From JAGOUN01 sp040389005 (GTDB taxonomy: Bacteria; Pseudomonadota; Gammaproteobacteria; JAGOUN01), in NCBI GenBank assembly GCA_040389005.1, contig JAZKAS010000021.1, positions 1 to 64,000 of the forward strand: a DNA stretch of 64,000 bases, given 5' to 3'. The notes beneath the pieces are model-generated. The model ran no database searches, had not been told where the DNA came from, and saw nothing but the letters and a program-made list of their open reading frames with translations. Shown one piece after another: positions 16,962 to 26,656 of this stretch (position 1 is its first letter; each line of letters opens with the position of its first letter). Both the position numbers and the translations under genes were made by a program.

Positions 16962-18310
16962 ATGAGCTGCTGAATCTCAGGTAACTCAACTATCGCTTGA
17001 TCGATAAATAGCAAACACGCATGCTCATATTGATTTGCCAGCGAATTTACCAATAGCGAGCTTTCGTTAATTTTGCTAATTTGACCCTGAGAACCTAGCA
17101 CCCAGATCGGATCAAAATCTTGCGAATAACATAATCGGGGTGCGCTAATAATTTCAAGCTGCCAATCGCTAATGATGTCAGCATGTTTTTTCTTTAAGGT
17201 TTCAACTTGCATTTGTACGTCATGAATTTGACTGATATCAAGTGAAACAACTTTCGGCATTTGTCGATATTGGATGCGTTGCGCGAGTAAAACAACATCA
17301 TGCTTAATCTCTAAATCCGCTAATTCTGACACTAAAACTAACACATGATAATCACATAGTTTTTTATAAAGCTCAAAATTATTGGATAAAAATTTTTCTT
17401 TTTCTTGTTGAGTTGGTTTTCTTCCGTGGATCATTTGATTAAATGAATGAATATTAATTAATAATTTTCCTAATGAAGAATGTCGATACGGCTCTAAAAA
17501 ATCAGCTTCTGGAATACTTTTTGATAACGCAATTAAAAATTTTGCCAGCATGTGTTCTGCGGCATGTTTTTTATCATGATGATAAATGTTACGAATCATT
17601 AACCAGCGTGCCACTAAATAATGCTCGACAACCCCCACGCCTTTTTTGGTCACCCCCAAACGCAAACCGTCTTCGGTGGGAACTGGCGTCAAACAATGCA
17701 ACATCCAACGTAAATCAAATTCACCGTATTTGACGCCACAAAAATGACTATCACGTAATAGATAATCAAGCCTATCGGCATCGAGTTGTGATGATACAAT
17801 ATCGGATAATAATTTATTTTTGGTATAACGATGCGTGATCATTTGTTCAATCGCTTCGAATTTTTCTGCATTTAATGGGAAATCAGGATTTTCTTTATTA
17901 TATGCCTCTAAAAAATTTTTACCGTTAAATTCTTTAAGATAATAGGGCGTCCATTCTTCATGACGAATGCATTTATTTGTAAATAAATTTTCAAACGCAT
18001 GCGAAAAGGGTCCATGCCCAATATCGTGTAACAAACAAGCTAAAATGACGAGTTGCTTTTCTTCATCAAGTAAACCAATTTTATTGGCAATTTGTGAACT
18101 GACATAACAACAGCCTAAACTATGATTAAAACGCGTATACACTGCGCCCGGGAAAATTAAATCTGCCATTCCCACTTGCCGCACATGACGCAAGCGCTGA
18201 AAATGCGGATGATTAATAAACGGTTTGATCCAGTTATTTTCTTTATCAGAAAATTGCATGACGCCGTGAACGGGGTCTTTGATGACGTGAAAGTGATTCG
18301 TGTTATTCAT
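16949..18310 (-). CDS. HD-domain phosphohydrolase (dNTPase/SAMHD1-like)
   Basis: 453 residues. The metal site of the HD superfamily is visible: H63 in FNHSLG, H95-D96 in LLHDIGHGPFSHAFE, and the SQLDADRLDYLLRD segment at 174-187. The opening HVIKDPVHGVMQFSD and QRLRHVRQVG are typical of the SAMHD1-like bacterial group. Probable substrates are (deoxy)nucleoside triphosphates, but members of this group also act on other nucleotides. The C-terminal ~150 residues are less conserved. It runs convergent to the J-domain gene. Confidence 0.87.
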   Translation of the reverse strand: MNNTNHFHVIKDPVHGVMQFSDKENNWIKPFINHPHFQRLRHVRQVGMADLIFPGAVYTRFNHSLGCCYVSSQIANKIGLLDEEKQLVILACLLHDIGHGPFSHAFENLFTNKCIRHEEWTPYYLKEFNGKNFLEAYNKENPDFPLNAEKFEAIEQMITHRYTKNKLLSDIVSSQLDADRLDYLLRDSHFCGVKYGEFDLRWMLHCLTPVPTEDGLRLGVTKKGVGVVEHYLVARWLMIRNIYHHDKKHAAEHMLAKFLIALSKSIPEADFLEPYRHSSLGKLLINIHSFNQMIHGRKPTQQEKEKFLSNNFELYKKLCDYHVLVLVSELADLEIKHDVVLLAQRIQYRQMPKVVSLDISQIHDVQMQVETLKKKHADIISDWQLEIISAPRLCYSQDFDPIWVLGSQGQISKINESSLLVNSLANQYEHACLLFIDQAIVELPEIQQLIEKT

Positions 18311-18332
18311 ATTCTTAACCTACATTAGCTAT

Positions 18333-18351
18333 AAAATCCTTGAAGGATTTT
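18333..18351. promoter_or_regulatory. Near-perfect palindrome in the HD gene leader
   Basis: AAAATCCTT (18333-18341), one central G, AAGGATTTT (18343-18351). It lies 22 bp upstream of the HD-domain start codon on the minus strand. It could be an operator or a leader hairpin; no regulator is known. Confidence 0.3.
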
Positions 18352-18410
18352 TGGTGAACAGAATAATTATTCCATAAAAAAACGAGATAGTTGACACAAC
18401 TGTTTCTCCT

Positions 18411-19268
18411 TTAATTGACTATTATCCTAGCGATACTCTGTCCCATTTGTGTAGTGTGTGACTGCATCTCTTCAAACCAATTGATTTTATCTTTTTCAAA
18501 CAAAACAATCACCGTTGAACCTAAACTAAAATATCCAAGTTCTTGGCCTTTTTCTAATTGAATATTTTCCGTTTCATAATTATATGTCGTAATTTCACGA
18601 GCCTTTCTCGGTGGCGTAATTTGCCCTGCCCAAACCGTTGTTATACTTCCAACAATCATCGCACCGACTAAAATCACGGCCATTTTTCCTACTGCAGTTT
18701 CAAAAATTGCAATCACGCGTTCATTTTTAGCGAATAAGCCATCAATATGTTGCGCCGTCGTCGGACTCACGGAATACAAAGTTCCTGGTACATAAATCAT
18801 TTGTAGCAAGCGACCGGTCATTGGCATATGTACGCGGTGATAATTATGCGGCGCAAGATAAATCAGTGCATGAGCACCATTTGTAAATGTAATGACTAAT
18901 TTTTCATCGCTTGCGAGTAATTGCAGAACAGAATAAGTTTTACCTTTGGCCTGCAACAAACTATCATTTTCAAGATAACCTAATTGACTGATCGTTCCAT
19001 CGGCAGGGCTTACAATATCTTCATCGATGACTCGTGCACTAAATTTTAAACGCCGAATAAAAAAATCGTTAAATGTTGCATATGCGTAAGGATTTTCTTC
19101 CACAGCTTCTGACATGTTGATGTTATAACAGCAGCAAAAAATTCGAATAAACAAGTTTTTTATGATTGGATGTCGGCAATTTGCCAATCGGCCTAATACT
19201 GAGGTTGTATGCTTTTGAAAAAAAGCGCGTTGAAAAAAAAGTTGCAGTGTCGTGTACATAATACCCAT
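18411..19268 (-). CDS. psd: Phosphatidylserine decarboxylase proenzyme
   Basis: Makes phosphatidylethanolamine in the inner membrane. About 285 residues. The LGST cleavage motif that yields the pyruvoyl cofactor is present (GYFSLGSTVIVLF). The catalytic Asp is in IVSPADGTIS and the His in NYHRVHMPMTG. The segments PYATFNDFFIRRL-like (YATFNDFFIRRL) and PGTLYSVSP match the bacterial type I family. The frame extends one TTG codon further, but the ATG at 19268 is the better start; an ATG four codons later is also possible. No obvious Shine-Dalgarno. Confidence 0.94.
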   Translation of the reverse strand: MGIMYTTLQLFFQRAFFQKHTTSVLGRLANCRHPIIKNLFIRIFCCCYNINMSEAVEENPYAYATFNDFFIRRLKFSARVIDEDIVSPADGTISQLGYLENDSLLQAKGKTYSVLQLLASDEKLVITFTNGAHALIYLAPHNYHRVHMPMTGRLLQMIYVPGTLYSVSPTTAQHIDGLFAKNERVIAIFETAVGKMAVILVGAMIVGSITTVWAGQITPPRKAREITTYNYETENIQLEKGQELGYFSLGSTVIVLFEKDKINWFEEMQSHTTQMGQSIARIIVN

Positions 19269-19335
19269 CAAAAAGGAGCGTAGATCAGATTATATAGTGA
19301 TTATGCCACACAATCCGACCTACCCACCAGGGCTA

Positions 19336-19527
19336 CTATTCTTCTGCGACTTGTCGTGATTGGTACACCAAATCACCACGCCAGTTTTTAATGCCAAAAG
19401 TGGCCTGGGTGTTTTCACCAATAAGGATGGCAGTGAATCGGGCGATTAGAGACTGCAGATCATCTCCAACACCGTAGAAAATGCTAACATCGTTAACATA
19501 GAGTGAAGCACGGTATGTTCCTTGCAT
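19336..19527 (-). CDS. Small conserved-looking protein, unknown function
   Basis: 63 residues (MQGTYRASLYVNDVSIFYGV start). A strong Shine-Dalgarno (AAGGAGAG, 5-6 nt before the ATG) and a TATAAT-like -10 on the minus strand at 19589-19594 support a real gene. There is no signal peptide or membrane segment; the sequence alternates in a way that suggests a small beta-alpha-beta fold. I do not recognise the family. It lies between psd and mnmG, in its own short transcription unit. Confidence 0.65.
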   Translation of the reverse strand: MQGTYRASLYVNDVSIFYGVGDDLQSLIARFTAILIGENTQATFGIKNWRGDLVYQSRQVAEE

Positions 19528-19646
19528 TACGCTCTCCTTAATTCAAGCTTTCTCAATCCTTGTGCCACAAATCCTCTGTGACTTTCTGATTATACTTGCT
19601 CAACCTTAAGGAAATATTAGCAAAAGAAAACTATTTTGTCTATTTT

Positions 19647-21518
19647 TTATGCAGATTTTTTCAAGTGCACTAACAATATCGAAATCGCTGCCGGCGTAAT
19701 GCCTGGAATACGTGCCGCCATGCCTAATGTGTCGGGTTTAACATTCGTAAATTTTTGACGGACTTCATTCGAAAGGCCATTAACATCGTCATAATTTGTA
19801 TTGGCAGGAATGCGTAAATTTTCATAACGTAATTGTTTATCGATTTCGAGTTGTTGACGATTAATATAACCGGCATATTTCACGTTCACTTCAATTTGTT
19901 CTGCAACACTTTCATCTTCTACCCAGGGGCCGAATAAATCCATTTCACGTAATAATTGGTACGTAACAGTTGGGCGTTTCAATAAATCTAATAAAGAATA
20001 TTCGTGTTCAATCGCTTGTCCTAATAATTTTTCAACGGCAGCACCTTTTTCATTGCCGGGTTGTGCCCACGTAGTTTTTAAGCGTTGCGTTTCATTTTCA
20101 ACATTCAACATTTTTGTTTCGAAATAATGCCAACGCGCATCTGAAATCAAACCGAGTTCACGCGCGATCGGGGTTAAACGTTGATCAGCATTATCTTCAC
20201 GAAGTGATAAACGATACTCTGCGCGACTGGTAAACATGCGATACGGCTCTTGTGTACCTTGCGTGATGAGATCATCAATCATCACCCCCATGTACGCTTG
20301 ATCACGACGTGGGGTCCAACTTTCTTTGCTTTGTGCTTTTAAGGCGGCATTCATACCGGCAATGAGTCCTTGCGCAGCGGCTTCTTCATAGCCCGTTGTT
20401 CCGTTGATTTGTCCGGCAAAAAATAAATTACTAACAAATTTTGTTTCAAGTGATGCATGTAAATCTTGCGGATTAAAGAAATCGTATTCGATCGCATAAC
20501 CCGGCCGCGTGATATGTGCGTTTTCAAAACCAATAATAGAGCGGACGAATTGCACTTGCGCATCAAATGGCAAACTGGTCGAAATGCCATTCGGATAAAT
20601 TTCAAACGTATTCAAACCTTCAGGTTCGACAAACACTTGATGTTGATTTTTATCGGCAAATCGTACGACTTTGTCTTCAATCGAGGGACAATATCGCGGG
20701 CCAATGCCTTCAATTTTTCCCGAATACATCGCAGAACGATGCAAATGTTCACGAATAATTTCATGCGTGCGTTCTGTTGTATATGTAATATGACACAACA
20801 CTTGTTGCGGATGTTGTGTGACATTACCTAAGTATGAGAATACGGGGCAAGGGGTATCGCCCGGTTGTGCGGCCATGACATCATAATTCAAACTACGTGA
20901 ATCAATCCGTGGCGGCGTGCCAGTTTTTAATCGCCCGACACGAAATGGTAATTCGCGTAAACGATTCGCTAAAGCGATTGAAGGAGGGTCACCAGCGCGT
21001 CCACCAGAATTTGTTTGATCACCGACATGAATTTTGCCTCCTAAAAACGTACCAACGGTTAATACGATACTTTTTGCATAAAACTTTAAGCCTAATTGTG
21101 TGATAACACCGATGGCACGATTATTTTCAACAATTAAATCATCCACCGCTTGTTGAAATATAGAAAGATTTTCTTGACGTTCCAACATATTACGCACGGC
21201 GCGTCGATAAAGTTCTCGATCCGCTTGCGCACGGGTGGCTCGCACCGCAGGGCCTTTGCTGGCATTTAAAGTTCTAAATTGTATACCGGCCAAATCCGCG
21301 GCTTGGGCCATGACCCCGCCCATCGCATCAATTTCTTTCACCAAATGGCCTTTACCAATGCCACCGATCGCCGGATTACAGGACATTTGCCCGAGCGTTT
21401 CGACATTATGCGTTAACAATAAGGTTTGCGCACCCATACGCGCCGCGGCCATGGCAGCTTCTGTGCCAGCGTGACCACCGCCGATGACGATGACGTCGTA
21501 GTGTTTATCTAGATTCAT
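19647..21518 (-). CDS. mnmG: tRNA uridine 5-carboxymethylaminomethyl modification enzyme, FAD subunit
   Basis: Works with MnmE (encoded at 60.8 kb) to modify the wobble uridine of tRNAs. 623 residues. FAD-binding motif VIVIGGGHAGTEAAMAAARM, then SCNPAIGGIGKGHLVKEIDA, the RLKTGTPPR motif and the C-terminal domain with RIPGITPAAISILLVHL. Complete. Elsewhere in gammaproteobacteria mnmG often sits next to oriC with rsmG and parAB; here it is about 22 kb from the origin and alone. Confidence 0.97.
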   Translation of the reverse strand: MNLDKHYDVIVIGGGHAGTEAAMAAARMGAQTLLLTHNVETLGQMSCNPAIGGIGKGHLVKEIDAMGGVMAQAADLAGIQFRTLNASKGPAVRATRAQADRELYRRAVRNMLERQENLSIFQQAVDDLIVENNRAIGVITQLGLKFYAKSIVLTVGTFLGGKIHVGDQTNSGGRAGDPPSIALANRLRELPFRVGRLKTGTPPRIDSRSLNYDVMAAQPGDTPCPVFSYLGNVTQHPQQVLCHITYTTERTHEIIREHLHRSAMYSGKIEGIGPRYCPSIEDKVVRFADKNQHQVFVEPEGLNTFEIYPNGISTSLPFDAQVQFVRSIIGFENAHITRPGYAIEYDFFNPQDLHASLETKFVSNLFFAGQINGTTGYEEAAAQGLIAGMNAALKAQSKESWTPRRDQAYMGVMIDDLITQGTQEPYRMFTSRAEYRLSLREDNADQRLTPIARELGLISDARWHYFETKMLNVENETQRLKTTWAQPGNEKGAAVEKLLGQAIEHEYSLLDLLKRPTVTYQLLREMDLFGPWVEDESVAEQIEVNVKYAGYINRQQLEIDKQLRYENLRIPANTNYDDVNGLSNEVRQKFTNVKPDTLGMAARIPGITPAAISILLVHLKKSA

Positions 21519-21583
21519 GGAAGCGATCTCATTTGTTTTGTGCGTGATTATATAGGCTGATCATTATTAGTTCAATCAATTGT

Positions 21584-21916
21584 CTACTGCACCAACAATT
21601 GAGCAATCGTAGTCACTTGCGTGATAATTTTACTCGGTGTTTTTTCAATAAATACTATTTTTCGCTGAGCAAAATCGATAGATTTTAATTGATAAAGCAA
21701 AACCGAACCCTTAGTTTCCATCTCATCTGGTAAAACAACCTCAAGCTTAACTCCACGAATTGTACTCGTGATGGGCGCGACAATCGCCATATTCGTATGC
21801 TGATTAAATGCTTTTTTAGAAATCACCAAAACAGGTCGACGTTTCATAATCTCACGTCCACTACTCGGATCAAAGTCCAGCCAAACGATATCGCCCTGTT
21901 CAGGCACATAGTTCAT
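21584..21916 (-). CDS. mazF: MazF/PemK-type endoribonuclease toxin
   Basis: 110 residues from MNYVPEQGDIVWLDFDPSSG. The family core is visible: GDIVWLDF, the RPVLVISKKAFN strand-turn, IVAPITSTIRG, and the LLYQLKSIDFAQRK segment. It is expected to cleave mRNA. Its ATG overlaps the antitoxin stop (ATGA, 21913-21916), which fixes the start; the in-frame extension upstream lies inside the antitoxin gene and is not needed. Confidence 0.88.
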   Translation of the reverse strand: MNYVPEQGDIVWLDFDPSSGREIMKRRPVLVISKKAFNQHTNMAIVAPITSTIRGVKLEVVLPDEMETKGSVLLYQLKSIDFAQRKIVFIEKTPSKIITQVTTIAQLLVQ

Positions 21917-22170
21917 AACATTTCCCTGCCAAAAGCTGCATCCTGTATCCACTCGTTATCTTCTTGAGAGTGTTGTAGTCTTTTCTTAGGGCTGCCTGCG
22001 AGTAAACTTTCTAATGTTTGCTTTTCTACAACGGGAGTGAGCACGATGGCATGGTCCACCACTGATAAATCGAGCGTTGACCCAATATGTAAACCTAAAA
22101 GACTCAAAATAGCTTTCGGAATACTCACTATATTCGCGCCACCCGACTGCCTAATCGCTAACTGTGACAT
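21913..22170 (-). CDS. mazE: MazE/AbrB-type antitoxin
   Basis: 85 residues. The N-terminal half (LAIRQSGGANIVSIPKAILS) is a SpoVT/AbrB swapped-hairpin DNA-binding domain; the C-terminal tail would neutralise the toxin. GGGGGGCTT lies before the ATG. First gene of the pair, four-base overlap with the toxin, with a palindrome over its promoter, the standard autoregulated arrangement. Confidence 0.86.
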   Translation of the reverse strand: MSQLAIRQSGGANIVSIPKAILSLLGLHIGSTLDLSVVDHAIVLTPVVEKQTLESLLAGSPKKRLQHSQEDNEWIQDAAFGREML

Positions 22171-22190
22171 AAGCCCCCCTCTTATTTATA

Positions 22191-22206
22191 TTATACTAAA
22201 GTATAA
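22191..22206 (-). promoter_or_regulatory. Operator-like inverted repeat at the mazEF promoter
   Basis: TTATACT (22191-22197), AA, AGTATAA (22200-22206). On the minus strand it overlaps a TATAAT hexamer 20-35 bp before the antitoxin start, where an autoregulatory MazE/MazEF operator would be expected. Confidence 0.5.
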
Positions 22207-22277
22207 CTTGAATTACATTGCATCTCAATAGATGGAATGCCAAAATCAACCTACTCTTGAAATTATTGAAGTATTCC

Positions 22278-23318
22278 ATGTCATTTGCTAAAGAAAACCG
22301 TCATCACACCTTCAATGGCATCATTTTTGCTTTGTTATTTGCGCTTTCAAGCAATTACATCGCCAGTTTTGCCTGGGTGAAAAATCACGGCTTTAGCCCT
22401 TTGGTAATCGCCATCATTTTAGGGATGGTTTACGGCAGCACGTTACGTCGTCATTTACCGCATGAATGGACACCGGGTATTCAATTTTGTGCGAAGAAAA
22501 TATTGCGCTTCGCCATTGTGTTATACGGTTTTCGTTTAACGTTTCAAGATGTCTATCAGGTCGGCATACATGGATTTACGTTGGATCTTGCGATCGTCAT
22601 ATTAACCATGGTAATTGGCATTATTATCGGCGTTAAAGTCTTTAAACTTGATCGTGATATTGCGATTTTAATCAGTAGTGGTGCCGCCATTTGTGGTGCG
22701 GCGGCCGTATTGGCAACAGAAGGCGTGCTAAAAAGCGAACCCTATAAAGCCGCATTTGCCGTGATTACGGTCGTCTTATTTGGTACGATCGCTATGTTTT
22801 TATATCCCTTTTTACAACATATGAACTTTTTCGGCATGAATGAAACGCAATACGGCATTTATGTCGGCGCAACCATTCATGAGGTCGCCCAAGTCGTCGT
22901 TGCAGGAGCTGCAGTATCTCCTGAAGCGGGTAATATTGCGGTGATCGTGAAGATGACTCGCGTGATGTTGCTCGCGCCGATGTTGATCGTATTAGGATTT
23001 TATATCGCGAATTTTTCTAAAAACACACAAACCACCCCCGAGAAAAATAAAATCGGTTCCGCCTTAAAAAGCATTCCCTGGTTTGCGGTCATGTTTATTG
23101 TGGTCGTTGGATTTAATTCTTTACGATTATTACCTCAAAGTGTGTTGGAAATAATTAATGGCATTGATACTTTTTTATTAACCATGGCTATGGCTGCATT
23201 AGGAATTGAGACTAACTTTGTGAAAGTGAAACAAATTGGCTTGAAACCCATCTATTTCGCGCTATTCTTGTTTGCGTGGCTTATTGGTGGGGGTTATTTA
23301 CTCAACCAATGGATTTAA
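22278..23318 (+). CDS. YeiH family (UPF0324) membrane protein
   Basis: 346 residues with about ten hydrophobic segments. Family marks include FSPLVIAIILGMVYGST, the FAIVLYGFRLTFQDV segment, the SSGAAICGAAAVLATEG loop and GATIHEVAQVVVAGAA. These proteins are putative sulfate/sulfite-type or anion transporters with no settled substrate. The frame begins with TTG at 22218, but the ATG at 22278 (MSFAKENRHH) places the N-terminus as in homologues. It is followed closely by the Clp-like gene. Confidence 0.86.
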   Translation: MSFAKENRHHTFNGIIFALLFALSSNYIASFAWVKNHGFSPLVIAIILGMVYGSTLRRHLPHEWTPGIQFCAKKILRFAIVLYGFRLTFQDVYQVGIHGFTLDLAIVILTMVIGIIIGVKVFKLDRDIAILISSGAAICGAAAVLATEGVLKSEPYKAAFAVITVVLFGTIAMFLYPFLQHMNFFGMNETQYGIYVGATIHEVAQVVVAGAAVSPEAGNIAVIVKMTRVMLLAPMLIVLGFYIANFSKNTQTTPEKNKIGSALKSIPWFAVMFIVVVGFNSLRLLPQSVLEIINGIDTFLLTMAMAALGIETNFVKVKQIGLKPIYFALFLFAWLIGGGYLLNQWI

Positions 23319-23341
23319 CTGAATATAAAGTAGGATGTCTC

Positions 23342-24973
23342 ATGAATGAATCTCACTTAACCCCCTTGTTGGGAACCGCGTTGTTTAGCCCCGTGGAATT
23401 TTGCGAGGTCAACCAGCTTGCCGATTTACTGTTTAACCCAAACGATCACGCGATATGTTTGCTCAGTGAACATGAAATGGTAACGCGCGCCTGGATTTTA
23501 AGCGCTCTTAGTAAAAGCCATTTGGCTAAAAAAACATCGCACCATCCACAGGTGTATCACGCTTGTTTCGAACACGAACAAACCTCGCCGCCAGAAAACA
23601 CTTGGCTTTATTGGGATGAAGGAAAACTGATACGGGCGAATGCACCCGAAGCCGAAGTAAAAGTTACGACATTGTGTTTTCCAATGCTTTCTTTTGAACA
23701 ACGCGTCAATGTTTTATATCAACTCTGTGTTGATGACTTGCAAACACATGTACTTTCAATTCCCGAGCAAACTATCAAAACAGCATTGGAATGGCAATCA
23801 CGTTATTGCGCTGACAAACATCTTCTTGCCGAGACGCTTCTTTTATTAAAACGCGCTGTAAATCGATTTTTATTGACGTATGCGGATAATCAACAAGCTG
23901 CGCTGCTTGAACCACAACACATTGCCGAAGTGTTGGTCGATTGGCAACACGTCTCCATGACTGACTTGATGCGTTTAACAGAAGACAGCGTGGAATTAAA
24001 ATTATTTTTATCGGAACATATTATCGGGCAAACACGAGCTATTGAACAATTCACGCAAGCAAAAGATCACAAAAAATTATTTGTGCTGGCGGGGCCAGAA
24101 TACAGCGGCAAAAAAACTTTCGTGGAGCATTATGCCCAGTTCACACACGGTGCAAAATGTTTTTGCATTTCCTTTAATTTAAGTTTTTTTTCTAGTCATG
24201 CAGATTGGTCTTCAATTTTTTTACCCACTCCACATAATCATGCTCGCTTAAGTTTGTTGGAAATAGTTTCTACTTATCCTCATGCAGTCATTTTATTAAC
24301 TAACGCCGATGAAAACATTGAACTTCTAGAACGTTTGAAACACGAAATCAAACGCGAATTCTTTCAAATTGAGGGTGAATGTATTTCTATTGCCAATGTT
24401 ACGTGGATGCTTTTATTAGACACCATCACCACCGAACCGACACTGGCTGTTGTGCAAGAATCTATTTTTAATCTGGATACACCTTCTGAGCTTTCAGATA
24501 TTTTATATCGCCCTACGGTAAGAATCTCTGAAGAGGCTTTTTTTGAAACTGATGAAGTTGACTATACCGCAGCAATAGAAGCAACTAAAAAGCAATTGAA
24601 TGATGCTGTGTTCAATGCAGCTTGTATTTTGCCTTTCACGCCTTTAACTGAAAAAGATAAAAAGCAGATTATTAATAAAGAAATCAAACGCATTATTCAT
24701 GGCTTAAGAACCGCTCACGATGTCTCGGTGTATTATCAAGAAGAAGTTATTCAGTTTTTGTTAAACCAAGTTAATCAAGCTAAAAAAGGTTTCGAGGCGC
24801 TGCATAAAAATTTACATCAACAAATTGAGCAAGTATTTTTAAAATCTTTGGAGCAAGGTGTCATTGCTGATGGCCAAGTGTTAATGTTACAACTCAATGA
24901 TACTGGGCGTGTATTACAAATTATTCGTACTAATGCTCGATCAGGATCAGCGCAAGCAAAATTAAAAATATGA
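23342..24973 (+). CDS. ClpB/ClpC-like protein with decayed ATPase motifs
   Basis: 543 residues from MNESHLTPLL (AGGATG precedes it). The layout resembles an Hsp100 protein: residues 154-172 resemble the D1 sensor region (SRYCADKHLLAETLLLLK), 194-230 the linker into D2 (IAEVLVDWQHVSM, LSEHIIGQTRAIEQF), 251-260 a D2 Walker A-like loop (GPEYSGKKTF), and the C-terminus an alpha/beta small domain. In D1 the Walker A position reads LLSEHEMVTRAWI with no P-loop. The D2 Walker B equivalent (VILLTNADEN) lacks the canonical DE pair. ATP hydrolysis is therefore doubtful. It overlaps metN by four bases. The Hsp100 assignment is my reading of the pattern; homology search is needed to fix it. Confidence 0.65.
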   Translation: MNESHLTPLLGTALFSPVEFCEVNQLADLLFNPNDHAICLLSEHEMVTRAWILSALSKSHLAKKTSHHPQVYHACFEHEQTSPPENTWLYWDEGKLIRANAPEAEVKVTTLCFPMLSFEQRVNVLYQLCVDDLQTHVLSIPEQTIKTALEWQSRYCADKHLLAETLLLLKRAVNRFLLTYADNQQAALLEPQHIAEVLVDWQHVSMTDLMRLTEDSVELKLFLSEHIIGQTRAIEQFTQAKDHKKLFVLAGPEYSGKKTFVEHYAQFTHGAKCFCISFNLSFFSSHADWSSIFLPTPHNHARLSLLEIVSTYPHAVILLTNADENIELLERLKHEIKREFFQIEGECISIANVTWMLLLDTITTEPTLAVVQESIFNLDTPSELSDILYRPTVRISEEAFFETDEVDYTAAIEATKKQLNDAVFNAACILPFTPLTEKDKKQIINKEIKRIIHGLRTAHDVSVYYQEEVIQFLLNQVNQAKKGFEALHKNLHQQIEQVFLKSLEQGVIADGQVLMLQLNDTGRVLQIIRTNARSGSAQAKLKI

Positions 24974-26001
24974 TTCAACTTCAGTCTATTAGTAAATATT
25001 ATCAAGAAGGTGGCCAATCTTTTGAGGCATTGCGTAATATTACTTTGTGCGTCAATAAAGGCGAAATATTTGGCATCATTGGCCCGAGCGGTGCAGGTAA
25101 AAGCACATTGTTACGTTGCGTGAATGCATTGGAGCGACCAAATATTGGCCGTATTTTAATTGATGATATCGACATTTTAACGCTCTCGCCTGAAAAATTA
25201 CGTGAATTGCGTAGAAACATTGGCATGATTTTTCAGCACTTTAATCTACTCTCTTCTCGTACCGTTTATCAAAATATTGCATTCCCACTAGAAATTGCTG
25301 GTTTTAATAAAGAAGAAATTAAAGAAAAAGTGTTGAAAATGGCACAATTAACGGGGCTTGAAACTAAGCTTGAACAATACCCTACACAATTGAGTGGTGG
25401 ACAAAAACAACGTGTTGCGATTGCGCGTGCATTAATTGCTGGTGGAAAAATATTATTATGCGATGAAGCCACTTCTTCTCTTGATCCGGAAACTACACAA
25501 TCTATTTTAGAATTACTCGTAAAAATACGTAATGAATTAGGTATTACCATTCTGTTAATCACTCATGAAATGCAGGTGATTAAAACTATTTGTGATCGCG
25601 TTGCGTTGATTGAAAAGGGTGAAATCATTGAGCAAGGTGAAACTGCGGAAGTTTTTGCAAATCCGCAAACAGAGATTGCAAAACGCTTTGTTTATAGTAC
25701 GTTACACGTTGATTTACCAAAACATCTTCAACAACAATTACACCACACCGTCACTCCAAATTCATTAACGGTATTACGATTATGGTTTTTGAAAGATAGT
25801 GCTAAAAATGCCATTATTTCTCATTTAGTTAAACGCTTTTATGTTGATATCAACATATTACAAGCGAGTCTTGAATATATTCATGAGCGCTTGATGGGCA
25901 TCATGACCATCACTATCGAAGCACATGGTGATAAGTTAGAAAATTGTATTGCCTATTTAACAGAACAAGAAATAAAAGTTGAGGTGATCGGTTATGTTTG
26001 A
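24970..26001 (+). CDS. metN: Methionine ABC importer, ATP-binding subunit
   Basis: 343 residues. Walker A GPSGAGKSTLL, signature LSGGQKQRVAIARAL, Walker B ILLCDEATSSLD, H-loop LITHEM. The C-terminal ~80 residues form the NIL ligand-binding domain typical of MetN (methionine feedback inhibition in the family). Its ATG overlaps the preceding stop (ATGA), so it is translationally coupled to the Clp-like gene, an unusual partner. It overlaps metI by eight bases. Confidence 0.94.
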   Translation: MIQLQSISKYYQEGGQSFEALRNITLCVNKGEIFGIIGPSGAGKSTLLRCVNALERPNIGRILIDDIDILTLSPEKLRELRRNIGMIFQHFNLLSSRTVYQNIAFPLEIAGFNKEEIKEKVLKMAQLTGLETKLEQYPTQLSGGQKQRVAIARALIAGGKILLCDEATSSLDPETTQSILELLVKIRNELGITILLITHEMQVIKTICDRVALIEKGEIIEQGETAEVFANPQTEIAKRFVYSTLHVDLPKHLQQQLHHTVTPNSLTVLRLWFLKDSAKNAIISHLVKRFYVDINILQASLEYIHERLMGIMTITIEAHGDKLENCIAYLTEQEIKVEVIGYV

Positions 26002-26635
26002 ACAGCTTCTTATCGCAACGGGTGAAACGTTACTCATGACTTTTCTGGCTAGCCTTTTTGCGATCGCCATTGGTTTTCCTATTGGCGCACTTTTGTTTTT
26101 AACTAAAAAAAATCAACTGCTTGCGCACAAAACTTTACATCAAATGTTAAGTTTGATCGTTAATATTGGCCGCTCAATCCCTTTTGTTATTTTGATGATC
26201 GCTGTGATTCCTTTTACACGCTTTATCGTAGGCACCTCTATTGGCACCGGTGCTGCGATTGTGCCACTCGCCATTGCCGCTATTCCATTTTTTGCACGCA
26301 TGGTTGAAAACGCATTTCTCGAAGTATCATCCGGTTTGATTGAAGCTGCGCTTTCTATGGGCGCAACCACCAAACAAATTGTTTTTAAAGTATTAATTCC
26401 AGAAGCCATGCCCGGCATTACGCATTGTATCTCCATTACGATTATTACTTTAATTGGCTATTCGGCGATGGCCGGCGCGGTCGGTGGCGGCGGCCTGGGT
26501 GATCTTGCCATTCGATATGGTTATCAACGTTTTGATACCGACGTCATGATTGAAACCATTGTCATCCTTGTTGCGATGGTACAACTGGTACAAATAGCAG
26601 GAGATTATTGGGTGAAACGCTTATCTCATCGCTGA
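25994..26635 (+). CDS. metI: Methionine ABC importer, permease subunit
   Basis: 213 residues with five hydrophobic segments and the EAA loop EAALSMGATTKQIVFKVLIP that contacts MetN. It forms MetNI in the inner membrane. The substrate-binding subunit metQ is not next to it but 3.3 kb downstream, past three or four minus-strand genes. Confidence 0.93.
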   Translation: MFEQLLIATGETLLMTFLASLFAIAIGFPIGALLFLTKKNQLLAHKTLHQMLSLIVNIGRSIPFVILMIAVIPFTRFIVGTSIGTGAAIVPLAIAAIPFFARMVENAFLEVSSGLIEAALSMGATTKQIVFKVLIPEAMPGITHCISITIITLIGYSAMAGAVGGGGLGDLAIRYGYQRFDTDVMIETIVILVAMVQLVQIAGDYWVKRLSHR

Positions 26636-26656
26636 AAAAGGTTCTCAAGCGGTAAG

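Noticed and set aside
20466..20831. 121-codon plus frame inside mnmG
   Set aside because: Antisense to a canonical MnmG; no start signal.
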